Source of the DNA: Sporosarcina ureae
Lineage (GTDB): Bacteria; Bacillota; Bacilli; Bacillales_A; Planococcaceae
Assembly (NCBI RefSeq): GCF_002082015.1
Contig: NZ_CP015109.1
Location: 2,261,001 to 2,325,000 of the forward strand
Direction: 5' to 3'
Length of the DNA stretch: 64,000 nucleotides
Within the stretch, counting starts at the first letter, position 1, and each line of letters begins with the position of its first letter. The position numbers and the translations under genes are program-made. This document shows, in pieces, positions 8,131 through 17,296 of the stretch. The notes beneath the pieces were generated by a model. That model had not been told where the DNA came from, ran no database searches, and was given only the letters and a program-made list of their open reading frames with translations.

Positions 8131-8358
8131 AGCTTGCACAATGCGAACTTTGGTCCGTTTATGGAATACTGACAAAGCAAAGCTAATCGATTAAAATCTA
8201 GGCCATACCAATATATTCTTGTAACACTCTAAACAGCATTGAAATTACAATAGCTGTATAGTTAGGGACATTATAACATAGTTTTGAATAATCTATTGGT
8301 CAATTTCTATATTGATAGTGTATTTAAGATAGGTAGGATTTGCTATAAAGACACAAAA

Positions 8359-8390
8359 TAAAAACACTACCAAGTATATTCGGTAGTGTT
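8359..8390 (-). terminator. Terminator of the integrase gene
   Basis: A 9-bp inverted repeat (8363-8371, 8382-8390) on the minus strand is followed by TTTTTATTTTG, just past the recombinase stop codon. Confidence 0.75.
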
Positions 8391-8398
8391 CATCTAAA

Positions 8399-9241
8399 TT
8401 AAAAATACTTACTATACAAATCATGTCGTAGTTTCCCGCTCAAGTGCGCATAAATTCGTGTAGTTTCGCTTTTCTCGTGTCCGAGTAAACTTTGGATTAC
8501 TTCTAGCGGAGCACCGTTGTTAATCAGATGCGTAGCATAACTATGTCGTAACTGATGAGGGTGTATGGATTTATGAATGCCTGAGCGTTTTGATACACGC
8601 TTGAGAGTGTAGCGCAGTGTATCGATGCTCATGCGTTTCTTCGGATTCCGCTCCGTGACGAATAGGCAGGGATCTTCATCATCGCGTTCTTCCAAATATC
8701 TTTTCAACCAAATAGCGCACCGTACATTGAAATACACTTCGCGTTCTTTATCACCTTTACCGAGGACGATCACCGAGTTGCCGATGAAGTCGATATCTTG
8801 CCGGTTGAGTGCAGCTACTTCTCCAATACGGCATCCCGTTGAATAGAAAAACTCGAACAAGGCTTTTTCCATCGCGGTGTCACAGGCTTCGCGTACATGT
8901 TCTATTTCATGTTTGGAGAGGAACTTGGGAATTCGTTGACCCATTTTAGGCTCTTTTAATTTAGATGCTGGATTTTTTGTCATAAATCCTTCTTCATGTG
9001 TCCATTTGAATAACGATCGAATAAATCGAACTCGGTGCCCAAGACTCGAAGGTTTTAAGTGACTGCCGCATTCGATCAGATAGGTTTTTAGTTCATCAGT
9101 TGTGATATCTTCCATGGATACATCACCGACAAATCGTTTCAACATGGCACATTGATAACTGTACATTTTCAATGTCAAAGGAGAATACCCTTCAATGCGT
9201 TTATCCGCCTCATATTTCGTCCAAGCCTCGCAAATCAACAT
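8399..9241 (-). CDS. Tyrosine recombinase, XerC/XerD-like
   Basis: A 280-residue site-specific recombinase. The N-terminal SAM-like core-binding domain covers about residues 1-85. The catalytic domain shows all expected residues: Arg in TGCRIGEVA, Lys in LGKGDKER, HPHQLRH (His-x-x-Arg), His in LLGHEKSETT, and the nucleophile Tyr in RIYAHL. The ATG at 9241 has GGAG 10 nt upstream; a TTG 13 codons earlier lacks a better site. There is no excisionase, phage gene or attachment repeat nearby, so it may be a housekeeping-type or orphan integrase rather than part of a prophage. Confidence 0.85.
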   Translation of the reverse strand: MLICEAWTKYEADKRIEGYSPLTLKMYSYQCAMLKRFVGDVSMEDITTDELKTYLIECGSHLKPSSLGHRVRFIRSLFKWTHEEGFMTKNPASKLKEPKMGQRIPKFLSKHEIEHVREACDTAMEKALFEFFYSTGCRIGEVAALNRQDIDFIGNSVIVLGKGDKEREVYFNVRCAIWLKRYLEERDDEDPCLFVTERNPKKRMSIDTLRYTLKRVSKRSGIHKSIHPHQLRHSYATHLINNGAPLEVIQSLLGHEKSETTRIYAHLSGKLRHDLYSKYF

Positions 9242-9404
9242 CCTGTTCACACTCCTATATTGGTAATCTATTGTTAGCAAGTGTGTCCGATTGGAAGAAA
9301 TTTATTCATTGAAAGAAAGGTAGAGTGTGGATGTCTACATAGTTTAGCGACCTAATCATAAATACTCTTCATTCACATAGAGGGGGAATTAATTTGGAAA
9401 ATTT

Positions 9405-9430
9405 TGAAACTATTTCTCAAATTCCTCGTC
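9405..9430 (+). promoter_or_regulatory. ECF sigma promoter (TGAAAC-N16-CGTC)
   Basis: TGAAAC at 9405-9410 and CGTC at 9427-9430 are separated by exactly 16 bases, matching the promoter pattern of B. subtilis SigV/SigW/SigX-group factors. The inferred transcript would start near 9437, about 35 bases before the SLH gene at 9471. A SigV-like factor is encoded at 1371-1868. Confidence 0.65.
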
Positions 9431-9470
9431 TGTACGGCACAAGACTAAACTATGGAGAGGATGAAGTCGA

Positions 9471-10949
9471 ATGAAGAATAAAGTGATAGCGATGCTTGGG
9501 GTGATTTTGCTGATCTTCAGTATTCCCTTATCAAGCGCAGCGGCAGACAAAGCAAGATTTCCCGACGTTCCTGCTACGAAGCATTTTGCGGAAGCGGTCA
9601 ATGAATTGGCGTCACGCCATATCATCGGAGGCTATCCAGACGGAACTTTCCGTCCGAGCGAATCCATTACGAGAGGGCAGGCGGCTGCTATTATCGTGAA
9701 ACTAACGAAACTGGAGACGACGAAGGTAAAAGATCCGAAATTCAAAGACGTTTCGACTGCAAATGGTTACTATCAAGCGATTGCGGCATTAGCGCAAAAA
9801 GGCGTCATCAATGGGTATGGTGACGGACGATTCGGACCGAATGATCCCATCACACGGGCGCAAATGGCTTCTATTATTATCAAAGCATTCGAATTACCGC
9901 TATATCGCGATCCGGATTATGGATTTAAAGACGTAGTGCATAAAAACGGCCACAGAGATGGAATCTATAGTTTGTATCAACTCGGGCTGACGACAGGTAC
10001 GTCACCTACGACATTCAGTCCGAATGCTTCCATTACGAGAGGTCAAGCAGCAAAGTTACTGAAAGCAGCGGAAGATGTGAAGCCGGGGATTCTGACGATG
10101 CATGCGAAAGATTTTAAATGGAAGAGATTCAACGACATTAGTAAAACGAACTCGGATATATTTGATATTGTGGGAGACAGTGAAGTACCCAGTCAAGTGA
10201 ATTTGAAAACGAAGATTCATATTGTGCCGAAGAAAGAAGGAACGGCGACACTGACATTTTCAGGAGCAACATCATCCGATACAGAGGATCAAAACTACAG
10301 AAAATATTATGTGCATGTCAAAAAGATCGATGGTGCATGGGATATTTCATTGCAAGAGACGACCGATATCTATTCGACGCCAGCACAATTATGGAAGCAT
10401 GATGAAAGAAGAGAAAACAACAAAGCGTTCATAGATGCGGAGTCGATTTCTTTATCTACGGAGGATGGGGAACTGGTTGAGGAACGTGTGAAATTTGAGC
10501 GATGTGAAAATGACGCGCTTCAATATTGCCATGTGATTTATTTTGATCAGCCGGGGAAATTCATTGCGACAGTCCAGTATGAAGACGGCGAAGTCATGCG
10601 TTATTACGTTACGTCTACTGAGCGCAAAGATCAATTTTATTATTACACGCATATCACCCCGATCAAGCCGAATGAAGTGTTGCGGATTTGGGATGGTGCT
10701 ATTCTCGGTAAACATGTGCTGCCTAAAGGAAGTGAGGAGATTGCGACCGTCACGCGAGATCCGGGAACGAATGTATTCCGTATTACGCCGAAGAAAACAG
10801 GGGAATTCTTTGTGAACTTCCCGGATCGTAAGGTAGTACCGGGTAGTCATAGGATTTATTACGGTATTACAGTGCGAGTGAGTAAACTAGGGAACTATCT
10901 ACACGTAGATGCGATTGTTAGTGAAGAAGATGATATGGTGTTTGATTAA
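9471..10949 (+). CDS. SLH-domain surface protein with unknown C-terminal region
   Basis: A 492-residue exported protein. The signal peptide covers about 1-25, with cleavage likely near SSAAA. Three SLH repeats follow (about 28-72, 90-135 and 150-197), each ending in ITRGQA or ITRAQM. SLH domains hold proteins on pyruvylated secondary wall polymer. The remaining 290 residues match nothing I recognise; they include two Cys close together (ERCENDALQYCHV) and beta-rich stretches such as NVFRITPKKTGEFFVNF, which resembles a Big-type or cadherin-like strand pattern. GGAGAGG lies 10 nt before the start. It is preceded by an ECF promoter, unlike the three paralogues downstream, and followed by its own terminator. 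Confidence 0.85.
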   Translation: MKNKVIAMLGVILLIFSIPLSSAAADKARFPDVPATKHFAEAVNELASRHIIGGYPDGTFRPSESITRGQAAAIIVKLTKLETTKVKDPKFKDVSTANGYYQAIAALAQKGVINGYGDGRFGPNDPITRAQMASIIIKAFELPLYRDPDYGFKDVVHKNGHRDGIYSLYQLGLTTGTSPTTFSPNASITRGQAAKLLKAAEDVKPGILTMHAKDFKWKRFNDISKTNSDIFDIVGDSEVPSQVNLKTKIHIVPKKEGTATLTFSGATSSDTEDQNYRKYYVHVKKIDGAWDISLQETTDIYSTPAQLWKHDERRENNKAFIDAESISLSTEDGELVEERVKFERCENDALQYCHVIYFDQPGKFIATVQYEDGEVMRYYVTSTERKDQFYYYTHITPIKPNEVLRIWDGAILGKHVLPKGSEEIATVTRDPGTNVFRITPKKTGEFFVNFPDRKVVPGSHRIYYGITVRVSKLGNYLHVDAIVSEEDDMVFD

Positions 10950-10964
10950 TTGGATAGGTATACG

Positions 10965-10998
10965 AAAAGCAGGCATGCATCGTGTGTCTGCTTTTTTT
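10965..10998 (+). terminator. Terminator after the SLH gene
   Basis: AAAAGCAGGCA pairs imperfectly with TGTGTCTGCTTTT and is followed by a run of T up to 10998. Confidence 0.7.
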
Positions 10999-11087
10999 GG
11001 CGCGAATAAAATGTCTCGGGCATGATCGTCATATGCTACACTACAATCAACAACCAGCTCTAAATCAAATTAAGGGAGGGCACGCAG

Positions 11088-11987
11088 ATGAATGTAATTG
11101 AGATGAATCAAGTGACGAAAACTTTCGGTAAGCATCAGGCATTAGGTGGACTAGATTTAACAGTAAAGAACGGCGAAGTGTTCGGCTTCATCGGGCCGAA
11201 TGGGGCAGGGAAGTCGACGGCGATTCGGGTACTACTTGGTATGCTTCGTGCTACCGACGGGACGGCAACGATTTTTGGCAAGAATGTATGGCAAGACGCG
11301 GTGGACATTCATCGACGTGTTGCGTATGTGCCGGGAGACGTGAATTTGTGGCCGCAGCTAACGGGTGGCGAAGTGATTGATTTATTCGCGAGTCTGCAAG
11401 GGAATGTCCATGAACAACGGCGTGAAGAGTTACTTGCGCGTTTTCAGTTGGATCCGACGAAGAAGTGCCGAACGTATTCGAAAGGAAATCGACAAAAAGT
11501 TGCTTTAGTGGCGGCGTTTGCTTCCGACGCAGAATTATTTCTGCTCGATGAACCGACGTCTGGACTCGATCCTTTAATGGAGAAAGTGTTTCAGCAATGT
11601 GTAGCGGAAGTGAAAGCGGAGGGGAAGACGGTGTTACTGTCGAGCCATATTTTATCGGAAGTCGAGAAGCTGTGCGATCGGGTAGGAATCATTCGGCAAG
11701 GGCGTCTAATCGAGTGCGGTACGTTGGATGAACTACGACATTTGACGCGTATGCAGCTAACGGTGGAGACGAGAACGCCGATTGAGTCGCTCGCTTCGTG
11801 GCAAGGAGTCCATGATGTTGTACCGACAGAAGATGGCTGGACATTTCACGCGAATGCAGAGGAAATGGAAGCGATTATGCACAAGTTAAGCGCGCACGGT
11901 ATACGGAAGATCGAAAGTGCGCCGCCTACGCTGGAAGATCTCTTCATGCGGCATTATGAAGAAAACGTAGAAAGTAGGGAAGTGTGA
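11088..11987 (+). CDS. ABC transporter ATP-binding protein
   Basis: A 299-residue ATPase subunit. It shows Walker A GPNGAGKST (about residue 39), a signature-like region YSKGNRQKVAL (about 132), Walker B FLLDEPTSGLDPL (about 152), and the switch His in LLSSHILSE (about 183). The C-terminal 80 residues form the extension common in ABC-2 type exporters. GGGAGGG lies upstream of the ATG. It is followed directly by its permease, so the pair forms an efflux system; the substrate, a drug or lipid-like compound, is unknown. Confidence 0.9.
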   Translation: MNVIEMNQVTKTFGKHQALGGLDLTVKNGEVFGFIGPNGAGKSTAIRVLLGMLRATDGTATIFGKNVWQDAVDIHRRVAYVPGDVNLWPQLTGGEVIDLFASLQGNVHEQRREELLARFQLDPTKKCRTYSKGNRQKVALVAAFASDAELFLLDEPTSGLDPLMEKVFQQCVAEVKAEGKTVLLSSHILSEVEKLCDRVGIIRQGRLIECGTLDELRHLTRMQLTVETRTPIESLASWQGVHDVVPTEDGWTFHANAEEMEAIMHKLSAHGIRKIESAPPTLEDLFMRHYEENVESREV

Positions 11988-13567
11988 TGAAGGGGGCCTC
12001 ATGTGCAGGGGTTCTCCGTCTATCCCGGTTCATAATCCGGCAAGATCGCATGCGCTATATGTGGTGGCTCATTGGTATCATAGCCATGACGCTTGTCGTA
12101 CCGCCAGCTTTCAATGAATTATATCCGACCGAGCAAGATCGTAATCTGATGGCGGAAACGATGAAAAATCCCGCGATGGAGGCAATGGTAGGTCCTGGAG
12201 ATCTGGCGAATTACACGCTTGGCGCCATGGTCTCGCATCAGATGTTGTTGATGACTGCCATCGCAGTTGCCATCATGAATATTTTATTGATGGTGCGCCA
12301 TACGCGGGCAGAGGAAGAAGAGGGGCAGGCGGAATTACTGCGTTCATTGCCGATTGTCCGGCATTCGCAACTGACGGCTTCGATGCTTACGCTGTTCGGT
12401 GTCAATTTGTTGCTCGCATTGCTAATCGGTGTCGGATTATATAGTCTTTCATTCGAAAGTATGGGGTTAGCTGGATCACTTATTTACGGTGCATCGCTTG
12501 GTGCAATCGGCTTGTTTTTTGCAGGTGTAACAGCGGTTTGTTCACAACTCTCGGAAAGTTCGCGCGGAGCAGTAGGTCTGTCGTTTACCGTGATGATCGG
12601 CTGTTATGTATTACGATCAGTTACCGAGTGGATTCCACCGTTTGGTTGGCTTACGCAAGTTCAGCCGTACAGTGATAACAACTGGGTGCCAGTAGGGGGA
12701 TTACTGATTGTAAGTCTTTTATTGTTCACGCTAGCCGTCATTCTGCATGGCAAACGAGATATCGGCTCGGGCTTTCTTCCGTCAAGAAGCGGTCGCGCAC
12801 ATGCTTCTAGTGTATTGCGTCATCCGATTGGACTCGCGTGGCGACTGCAAAGAACCGCGTTCATTTCGTGGGCGGTTGGCATGCTAGTACTCGGATTGTC
12901 ATATGGTTCCGTTCTTGGAGATTTGGATTCGTTTTTTCAAGACAATGAACTGCTCGCTGCGATGATGGTGGCGGATGAAAATAGTTCATTGACTACTCAG
13001 TTCCTGCCGATGTTGATGGCAGTTCTTGCATTTATTAGTACGATTCCTGCATTGCTTTCTATTCATAAAGTAGTGGGCGAAGAGCGGAAATCGCGCATAG
13101 ATCATGTGCTAGGGCGAGCGGTTTCGAGAAACAAGTTACTAGTTTCTTATTGGGTGTTAGCGTTGTGTACTGGATTTCTGATGCTGAGCTTCTCGGCACT
13201 CGGTTTATGGTTAGCTGGCACCACATCGATGGAAGACCCTTTTACGTTCATGACCGTATGGCAAGCTAGTATCGTTCATTTTCCTGCGGTGGTCGTGATG
13301 ATTGCGATTAGCACGTGTTTGATTGGCATCGTACCAAAAGCGACGGGCTTCGTTTGGCTCTATTTATTTTATGGATTCCTTACGCTATATTTAGGAGGCT
13401 TGTTTCAGTTTCCTGAATGGATGGAAAAGCTTTCGCCGTTCGGGTTTGTTTCCAAGTTGCCGATAGAGGATATGAACTGGCTACATGCGGGTGGATTGGT
13501 GGCAGTGGCTGTTATTTTGTTTGTTTTCGGTATCAATCGGTATACCAATCGAGATATTGAAGGATAA
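11987..13567 (+). CDS. ABC-2 type exporter permease
   Basis: A 526-residue permease with about 12 hydrophobic segments in two repeated halves of six (the second starts near residue 285, after GLAWRLQRTAFISW). This corresponds to the long ABC-2 permeases annotated as polyketide-antibiotic exporters. Its ATG shares one base with the stop of the ATPase gene (TGATG), so translation is coupled; a GTG one codon earlier is possible. A terminator follows at 13620. Substrate is unknown. Confidence 0.85.
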   Translation: MKGASCAGVLRLSRFIIRQDRMRYMWWLIGIIAMTLVVPPAFNELYPTEQDRNLMAETMKNPAMEAMVGPGDLANYTLGAMVSHQMLLMTAIAVAIMNILLMVRHTRAEEEEGQAELLRSLPIVRHSQLTASMLTLFGVNLLLALLIGVGLYSLSFESMGLAGSLIYGASLGAIGLFFAGVTAVCSQLSESSRGAVGLSFTVMIGCYVLRSVTEWIPPFGWLTQVQPYSDNNWVPVGGLLIVSLLLFTLAVILHGKRDIGSGFLPSRSGRAHASSVLRHPIGLAWRLQRTAFISWAVGMLVLGLSYGSVLGDLDSFFQDNELLAAMMVADENSSLTTQFLPMLMAVLAFISTIPALLSIHKVVGEERKSRIDHVLGRAVSRNKLLVSYWVLALCTGFLMLSFSALGLWLAGTTSMEDPFTFMTVWQASIVHFPAVVVMIAISTCLIGIVPKATGFVWLYLFYGFLTLYLGGLFQFPEWMEKLSPFGFVSKLPIEDMNWLHAGGLVAVAVILFVFGINRYTNRDIEG

Positions 13568-13619
13568 AGGTTTGTACATTGCTTATGCATCCTCCCATTA
13601 TCTAAAGCTAACTGAAAAT

Positions 13620-13655
13620 AGCGTTCTACTTAATAACTAAGTAGAACGCTTTCCT
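13620..13655 (+). terminator. Terminator of the ABC exporter operon
   Basis: A perfect 13-bp inverted repeat (13620-13632 and 13638-13650) with a 5-base loop is followed by TTTCCT. Confidence 0.8.
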
Positions 13656-13819
13656 ATTAGTAAACCGTTGTCATGCAGAATACGTTTCATATAAGCATTG
13701 TTACGTGATTCGACATTACTATCCAAAATACGGTAAATTGTCAAAGGGTCTAGTCCCTCAAGAATGGGAGTAGGTAAACGGCTATCAATCAATGATGAAT
13801 CAAAGTTCTGTTGCTTCAT
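13637..13819 (-). CDS. Possible small hypothetical protein (60 aa)
   Basis: The frame encodes 60 residues with a natural-looking composition (for example LEGLDPLTIYRILDSNVESR) and no membrane segment. It has no ribosome-binding site before the ATG at 13819, and its last codons lie inside the terminator of the exporter operon. It may be a remnant or chance. The gap 13820-14046 shows nothing else beyond AT-rich sequence. Confidence 0.3.
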   Translation of the reverse strand: MKQQNFDSSLIDSRLPTPILEGLDPLTIYRILDSNVESRNNAYMKRILHDNGLLIGKRST

Positions 13820-14046
13820 TCAAAAGACTTTGATTAAATGATAGAATAAAATAACTTGCTGCTACCGTTATCGACATCATAGAAGGGTATATATGAAGGA
13901 TAGTACATAGATTACTGCACGTATTATCTGAATGTTCGTTTTCTAATGATGCATATTTATAGGCATTAAATGTTGGGGAGATGTATAGGCTAGATTCGAA
14001 GTAATTCCTTAATTATACAAATATGTCTATGTTTCTAGAGCAGTTA

Positions 14047-14066
14047 TTGGTAACATGATAGTAGAT
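14047..14066 (+). promoter_or_regulatory. Shared upstream element of the SLH paralogue family, copy 1
   Basis: A 20-base element starting TTGGTAACATG, 40 bases before the start codon. It matches elements at 15492-15511 and 18916-18935 before the two other paralogues. The conserved core TGRTAGWA could be an extended -10 box or an operator. Confidence 0.45.
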
Positions 14067-14106
14067 AGTTTTGGTAGTCTACTAACTAACAGAGGAGTGG
14101 AAGAGA

Positions 14107-15345
14107 ATGAAGAATGCTTTACGGATTCTAGTATGGACTGTAGTCGCGCTAGCTCTATCATTTGTATTTTTAGGTTTAAATGAAGCTTCAGCAAAAGAGT
14201 TCAAGGATGTCTCGAAGAAGCATCCGAACTACACCGCGATTCAAGAAATGCAGAAAGCGGGGTATATTAATGGCTATCCTGACGGAACGTTCCGTCCAAG
14301 TGAACCGGTCAGTCGTAAGCACGTAGCGTCGTTGCTCGACCAGGTGCTAAAGTTCCCGCAGCCGCCTACTGATAAATTGGTTTTTGCCGATGTCCCGAAA
14401 CATCATATGTATTATAAGCCAATTATGAAGTTATATAATAAAGGAATTGTCAGTGGAGGACTGGATAAGAAATTTAATCCGAATGCATCCATTACGAGAA
14501 TCCAGATGGCGAAAATGCTGGATTTGGCGTTTGAGTTCAATATGAAGGAACCCGTGCGATTTGAAGACCTGAGCTTCTTGCACTGGGGATATGTCCATGC
14601 GAGTGCGTTGTATTCTCATGGCGTAACGAAAGGGGATCACGGAAAGTTTTTACCGAATCAATCTGTTACACGCGCGCATTATGCAGAGTTTTTATATCGC
14701 GCGATGAAAGTGGGGAAAACTCCTTCCGGCAGTGTGGTCAGCAAAGAGAAAGCGATCGATCTGACTATGCGTCTTCCTATTGTGATTGAAGGAATCCGTG
14801 TGCAAGGAAAAATAGATAATCAAACATACAGTCAACTTCGTCCAAAGCAACTGCCTTATGCTACAGAAGCATTCGCGGACGGATTGCTGAAAAAAGATTA
14901 CCCGAGTGTCTGTACACATTGTGATTCATTTTTATTTCCAGACTTACTAATCGAGCCTTCCATGCGTTTCGAATACACGCAACCGGATGCCAATACACTT
15001 CACGTCCATACTGTTTCATTCCGAAATATGTTAACAGCCGGTAGTTATGTTCACTATGTGTTCAAGAAAGAATCAGGCATATGGAAGATGGACGATTATG
15101 TTGGTGAAGATGTGGGAAAAAAGAATTTTGAATTGACGAAAGAAGAAGCAGAGCGTGTGGTGAAAATGAATTACCGCTATTATTCAAAGGTTAAGATCAC
15201 GTATGTCTCACAAGAAAAAAAGACAGGTGAAGATTTCGCAACGAAAGAACACTATCCATATACAGCGTATAAATTTACTGTAGAAACGGAAGATGGCCGT
15301 GAAACTGTGATCGTGAATTCAGACGATGGATTTGTTTATCCGTAA
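14107..15345 (+). CDS. SLH-domain surface protein, paralogue 1
   Basis: A 412-residue exported protein. The signal peptide (about 1-29) ends near ASAKE. Three SLH repeats occupy about 31-75, 92-138 and 152-196 (PDGTFRPSEPVSRKHVA, NPNASITRIQMAK, NQSVTRAHYAEF). The C-terminal 200 residues form a conserved unit shared with the proteins at 15548 and 18988, with landmarks YTQPDANTLHVHT and a KNFELTKEEAERVV helix near the end. Two Cys (CTHCD) lie near residue 265. The start has GAGGAGTGGAAGAG upstream. It is probably attached to secondary cell wall polymer. The C-terminal domain function is unknown. Confidence 0.85.
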   Translation: MKNALRILVWTVVALALSFVFLGLNEASAKEFKDVSKKHPNYTAIQEMQKAGYINGYPDGTFRPSEPVSRKHVASLLDQVLKFPQPPTDKLVFADVPKHHMYYKPIMKLYNKGIVSGGLDKKFNPNASITRIQMAKMLDLAFEFNMKEPVRFEDLSFLHWGYVHASALYSHGVTKGDHGKFLPNQSVTRAHYAEFLYRAMKVGKTPSGSVVSKEKAIDLTMRLPIVIEGIRVQGKIDNQTYSQLRPKQLPYATEAFADGLLKKDYPSVCTHCDSFLFPDLLIEPSMRFEYTQPDANTLHVHTVSFRNMLTAGSYVHYVFKKESGIWKMDDYVGEDVGKKNFELTKEEAERVVKMNYRYYSKVKITYVSQEKKTGEDFATKEHYPYTAYKFTVETEDGRETVIVNSDDGFVYP

Positions 15346-15378
15346 AGAGAAATCAAATTTCATATAAGTATTGAAGAG

Positions 15379-15420
15379 ACACTTCCACACTTGTTCAATC
15401 AAGTATGGAAGTGTTTTTTT
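15379..15420 (+). terminator. Terminator after SLH paralogue 1
   Basis: A 15-bp inverted repeat with one mismatch (15379-15393, 15400-15414) is followed by seven or more T. Confidence 0.9.
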
Positions 15421-15491
15421 ATTTGAAAGCTAGAATTCATTTGAAAATATATCAGAATTTTCTAAATAACTATATGAATCTAGTAGGTTAC

Positions 15492-15511
15492 TTGTTAGTA
15501 TGGTAGTAGGT
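15492..15511 (+). promoter_or_regulatory. Shared upstream element of the SLH paralogue family, copy 2
   Basis: TTGTTAGTATGGTAGTAGGT, 36 bases before the start codon, matches the element at 14047-14066 at 15 of 20 positions. Confidence 0.45.
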
Positions 15512-15547
15512 GACTGTCGTTGAAAAAATAGTAAAGGGAGTGAAAGC

Positions 15548-16786
15548 ATGAAGAAGAGGTTCAAGTTGATGCTCTGGACGTTGTTGCTTGCCTTGTTGGT
15601 AGTTCATGTCGGAACCAATGAAGTATCGGCGAAAGAGTTTACGGATGTACCGAAGAAGCATCCGAACTACGCTGCGATTCAAGAGATGCAAAAGGCGGGC
15701 TTCATTAGTGGCTACCCTGACGGAAGTTTTCGTCCGCACGAACCAGTTAGCCGTAAACATGTTGCTGTTTTACTGGATAGGGCGTTGAATTTCCCACAGC
15801 CTGCCACAGCGGAAGTAGTCTTCAAGGACGTACCGAAAAGTCATGCATATTATACACCCATTATGAAGCTATACAATGAAGGGATTGTCAGCGGTTCAAA
15901 CGGTAAATTTAATCCCGAATCTTCTGTTACCCGAATCCAAATGGCAAAGATGCTCGATTTGGCATTTGAATTCAATATGACCGAGCATGCCGGATTTTAT
16001 GATCTCCTCGTCACGCACTGGGGATACGTCCACGCCAATGCATTGTTTTCACATGGCGTAACAAAAGGAGATCATGGACACTTTAAACCGAATGACCAAG
16101 TCACACGCGCGCATTATGCAGAATTTCTCAACCGAGCTATTCACGCACATGCCGCGCAACCAGAGGGCGATCAAATGAATAAAGATCGTGCGCTAGATAA
16201 AGTCCATCGATTAACTTCATCGATTGAACGGATCTTCCTGCTAAGTGAAGAAAACCATCAAACATTCGACCAAGTACGTCCTGAGTTTCTTCAGTACGCA
16301 ACTGCAGGTTACGTAGACGGTATGATCGCCAAAGTGTATAGAGGAGAATATGATGATCTTCAATATGTACATCATGCGTTGCACGCAGAAGTTCAGTTGC
16401 GCTTTGATTTCTCTCAACCCGATCCAAATACACTCCACGTGGAGACTATCCAATTTCGTAATATAAACGACGATACAGGTGGGTTTGTCCATGCCGAATT
16501 TACAAAAGAGTCCGGCCAGTGGAAAATCGCGGACTACACCGTGGATTTCCCAGGTACAAAAAATTTCCAACTAACAGTAGACGAAGCAAAGTTTGCGATA
16601 GAAGATGAATACAGACGTCACGGTTTTCAAGATGTACGCGTGCGATTCGTCTCGAAGACTCCAGTCACAGGCTCAGATTACACCACTCATGAGACCTATA
16701 CGTTTGATCAATACAATTTTATTGTAGATAGCAACATAGGCCGTGATCAATTGAAGTTCAACTCTGATAGTGGGCTCATTCACTGA
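15548..16786 (+). CDS. SLH-domain surface protein, paralogue 2
   Basis: A 412-residue protein very similar to paralogue 1 over its full length, so the two probably arose by tandem duplication. The signal peptide (about 1-28) is followed by three SLH repeats (PDGSFRPHEPVSRKHVA, NPESSVTRIQMAK, NDQVTRAHYAEF). The C-terminal unit has FSQPDPNTLHVETIQFRN and KNFQLTVDEAK. It lacks the CTHC pair found in paralogue 1. AAGGGAGTG precedes the start. It has its own promoter-like element and terminator, so it is a separate transcription unit. Confidence 0.85.
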   Translation: MKKRFKLMLWTLLLALLVVHVGTNEVSAKEFTDVPKKHPNYAAIQEMQKAGFISGYPDGSFRPHEPVSRKHVAVLLDRALNFPQPATAEVVFKDVPKSHAYYTPIMKLYNEGIVSGSNGKFNPESSVTRIQMAKMLDLAFEFNMTEHAGFYDLLVTHWGYVHANALFSHGVTKGDHGHFKPNDQVTRAHYAEFLNRAIHAHAAQPEGDQMNKDRALDKVHRLTSSIERIFLLSEENHQTFDQVRPEFLQYATAGYVDGMIAKVYRGEYDDLQYVHHALHAEVQLRFDFSQPDPNTLHVETIQFRNINDDTGGFVHAEFTKESGQWKIADYTVDFPGTKNFQLTVDEAKFAIEDEYRRHGFQDVRVRFVSKTPVTGSDYTTHETYTFDQYNFIVDSNIGRDQLKFNSDSGLIH

Positions 16787-16849
16787 TCGTAGAAAGTAGA
16801 AAGTAGACCTAGCCGTTCATGAAGCGACGGTCAGAATATCCACGACATT

Positions 16850-16880
16850 AGCGTTCTGCCGTTTTGGCAGGGCGTTTTTT
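16850..16880 (+). terminator. Terminator after SLH paralogue 2
   Basis: AGCGTTCTGCC and GGCAGGGCGT pair around a short loop (with G-U pairs) and are followed by TTTTTT. Confidence 0.8.
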
Positions 16881-16901
16881 ATGAGCGGTTGGGGGAGTGG
16901 A

Positions 16902-17199
16902 TAGAGCGTTAATGTGGGTTGATAGAGCGGCTGAATGGATGGATAGAGCGTTAGAGTGTCTTGATAGAGCGGGTGAGCGGGTGTATAGAGCGTTAGAGTG
17001 ACTTGATAGAGCGGATGAGCGGGTGTATAGAGCGTTAAAGTGTCTTGATAGAGCGGGCGAACGGATATATAGAGCGTTCGTGCTTGATAGAGCGGATAAA
17101 CAGGTGTATAGAGCGTTAGAGTGTCTTGATAGAGCGGATGAACGGATGTATAGAGCGTTAGAATATCTTGATAGAGCGGATAAACAGATACATAGAGCG
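16902..17199 (+). repeat. 21-bp tandem repeat array, about 15 units
   Basis: TAGAGCG recurs at 16902, 16923, 16944, 16965, 16986, 17007, 17028, 17049, 17070, 17088, 17109, 17130, 17151, 17172 and 17193. The spacing is always 21 bp, apart from one 18-bp step. Two unit types alternate (TAGAGCGTTAGAGTGTCTTGA and TAGAGCGGATGAGCGGGTGTA), giving a 42-bp higher-order period. The period is a multiple of three, so a 64-codon frame at 17023-17217 stays open. That frame starts without a ribosome site, and I do not consider it a gene. Confidence 0.9.
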
Positions 17200-17254
17200 C
17201 TTCACAATATGTATTGAGCGAAAAACAAAATAAACCCTCTCAGATACACATGAA

Positions 17255-17287
17255 AAAAGCGACCCACTATAAAAGTGGATCGCTTTT
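17255..17287 (-). terminator. Terminator of the tat operon
   Basis: A 14-bp inverted repeat (17255-17268, 17274-17287) is followed on the minus strand by TTTTTTC. Confidence 0.85.
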
Positions 17288-17296
17288 CCTTATACA

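Noticed and set aside
8399..9241. Tyrosine recombinase as the integrase of a prophage or island at 3-9 kb
   Set aside because: There is no excisionase, structural or att-like direct repeat, and the neighbours look like ordinary chromosomal genes.
16902..17199. CRISPR array
   Set aside because: Units are contiguous 21-mers without unique spacers, and there are no cas genes in the window.
17023..17217. 64-codon frame inside the 21-bp tandem array
   Set aside because: The repeat period is a multiple of three, so an open frame is expected by chance. There is no ribosome site, and it lies between two terminators.
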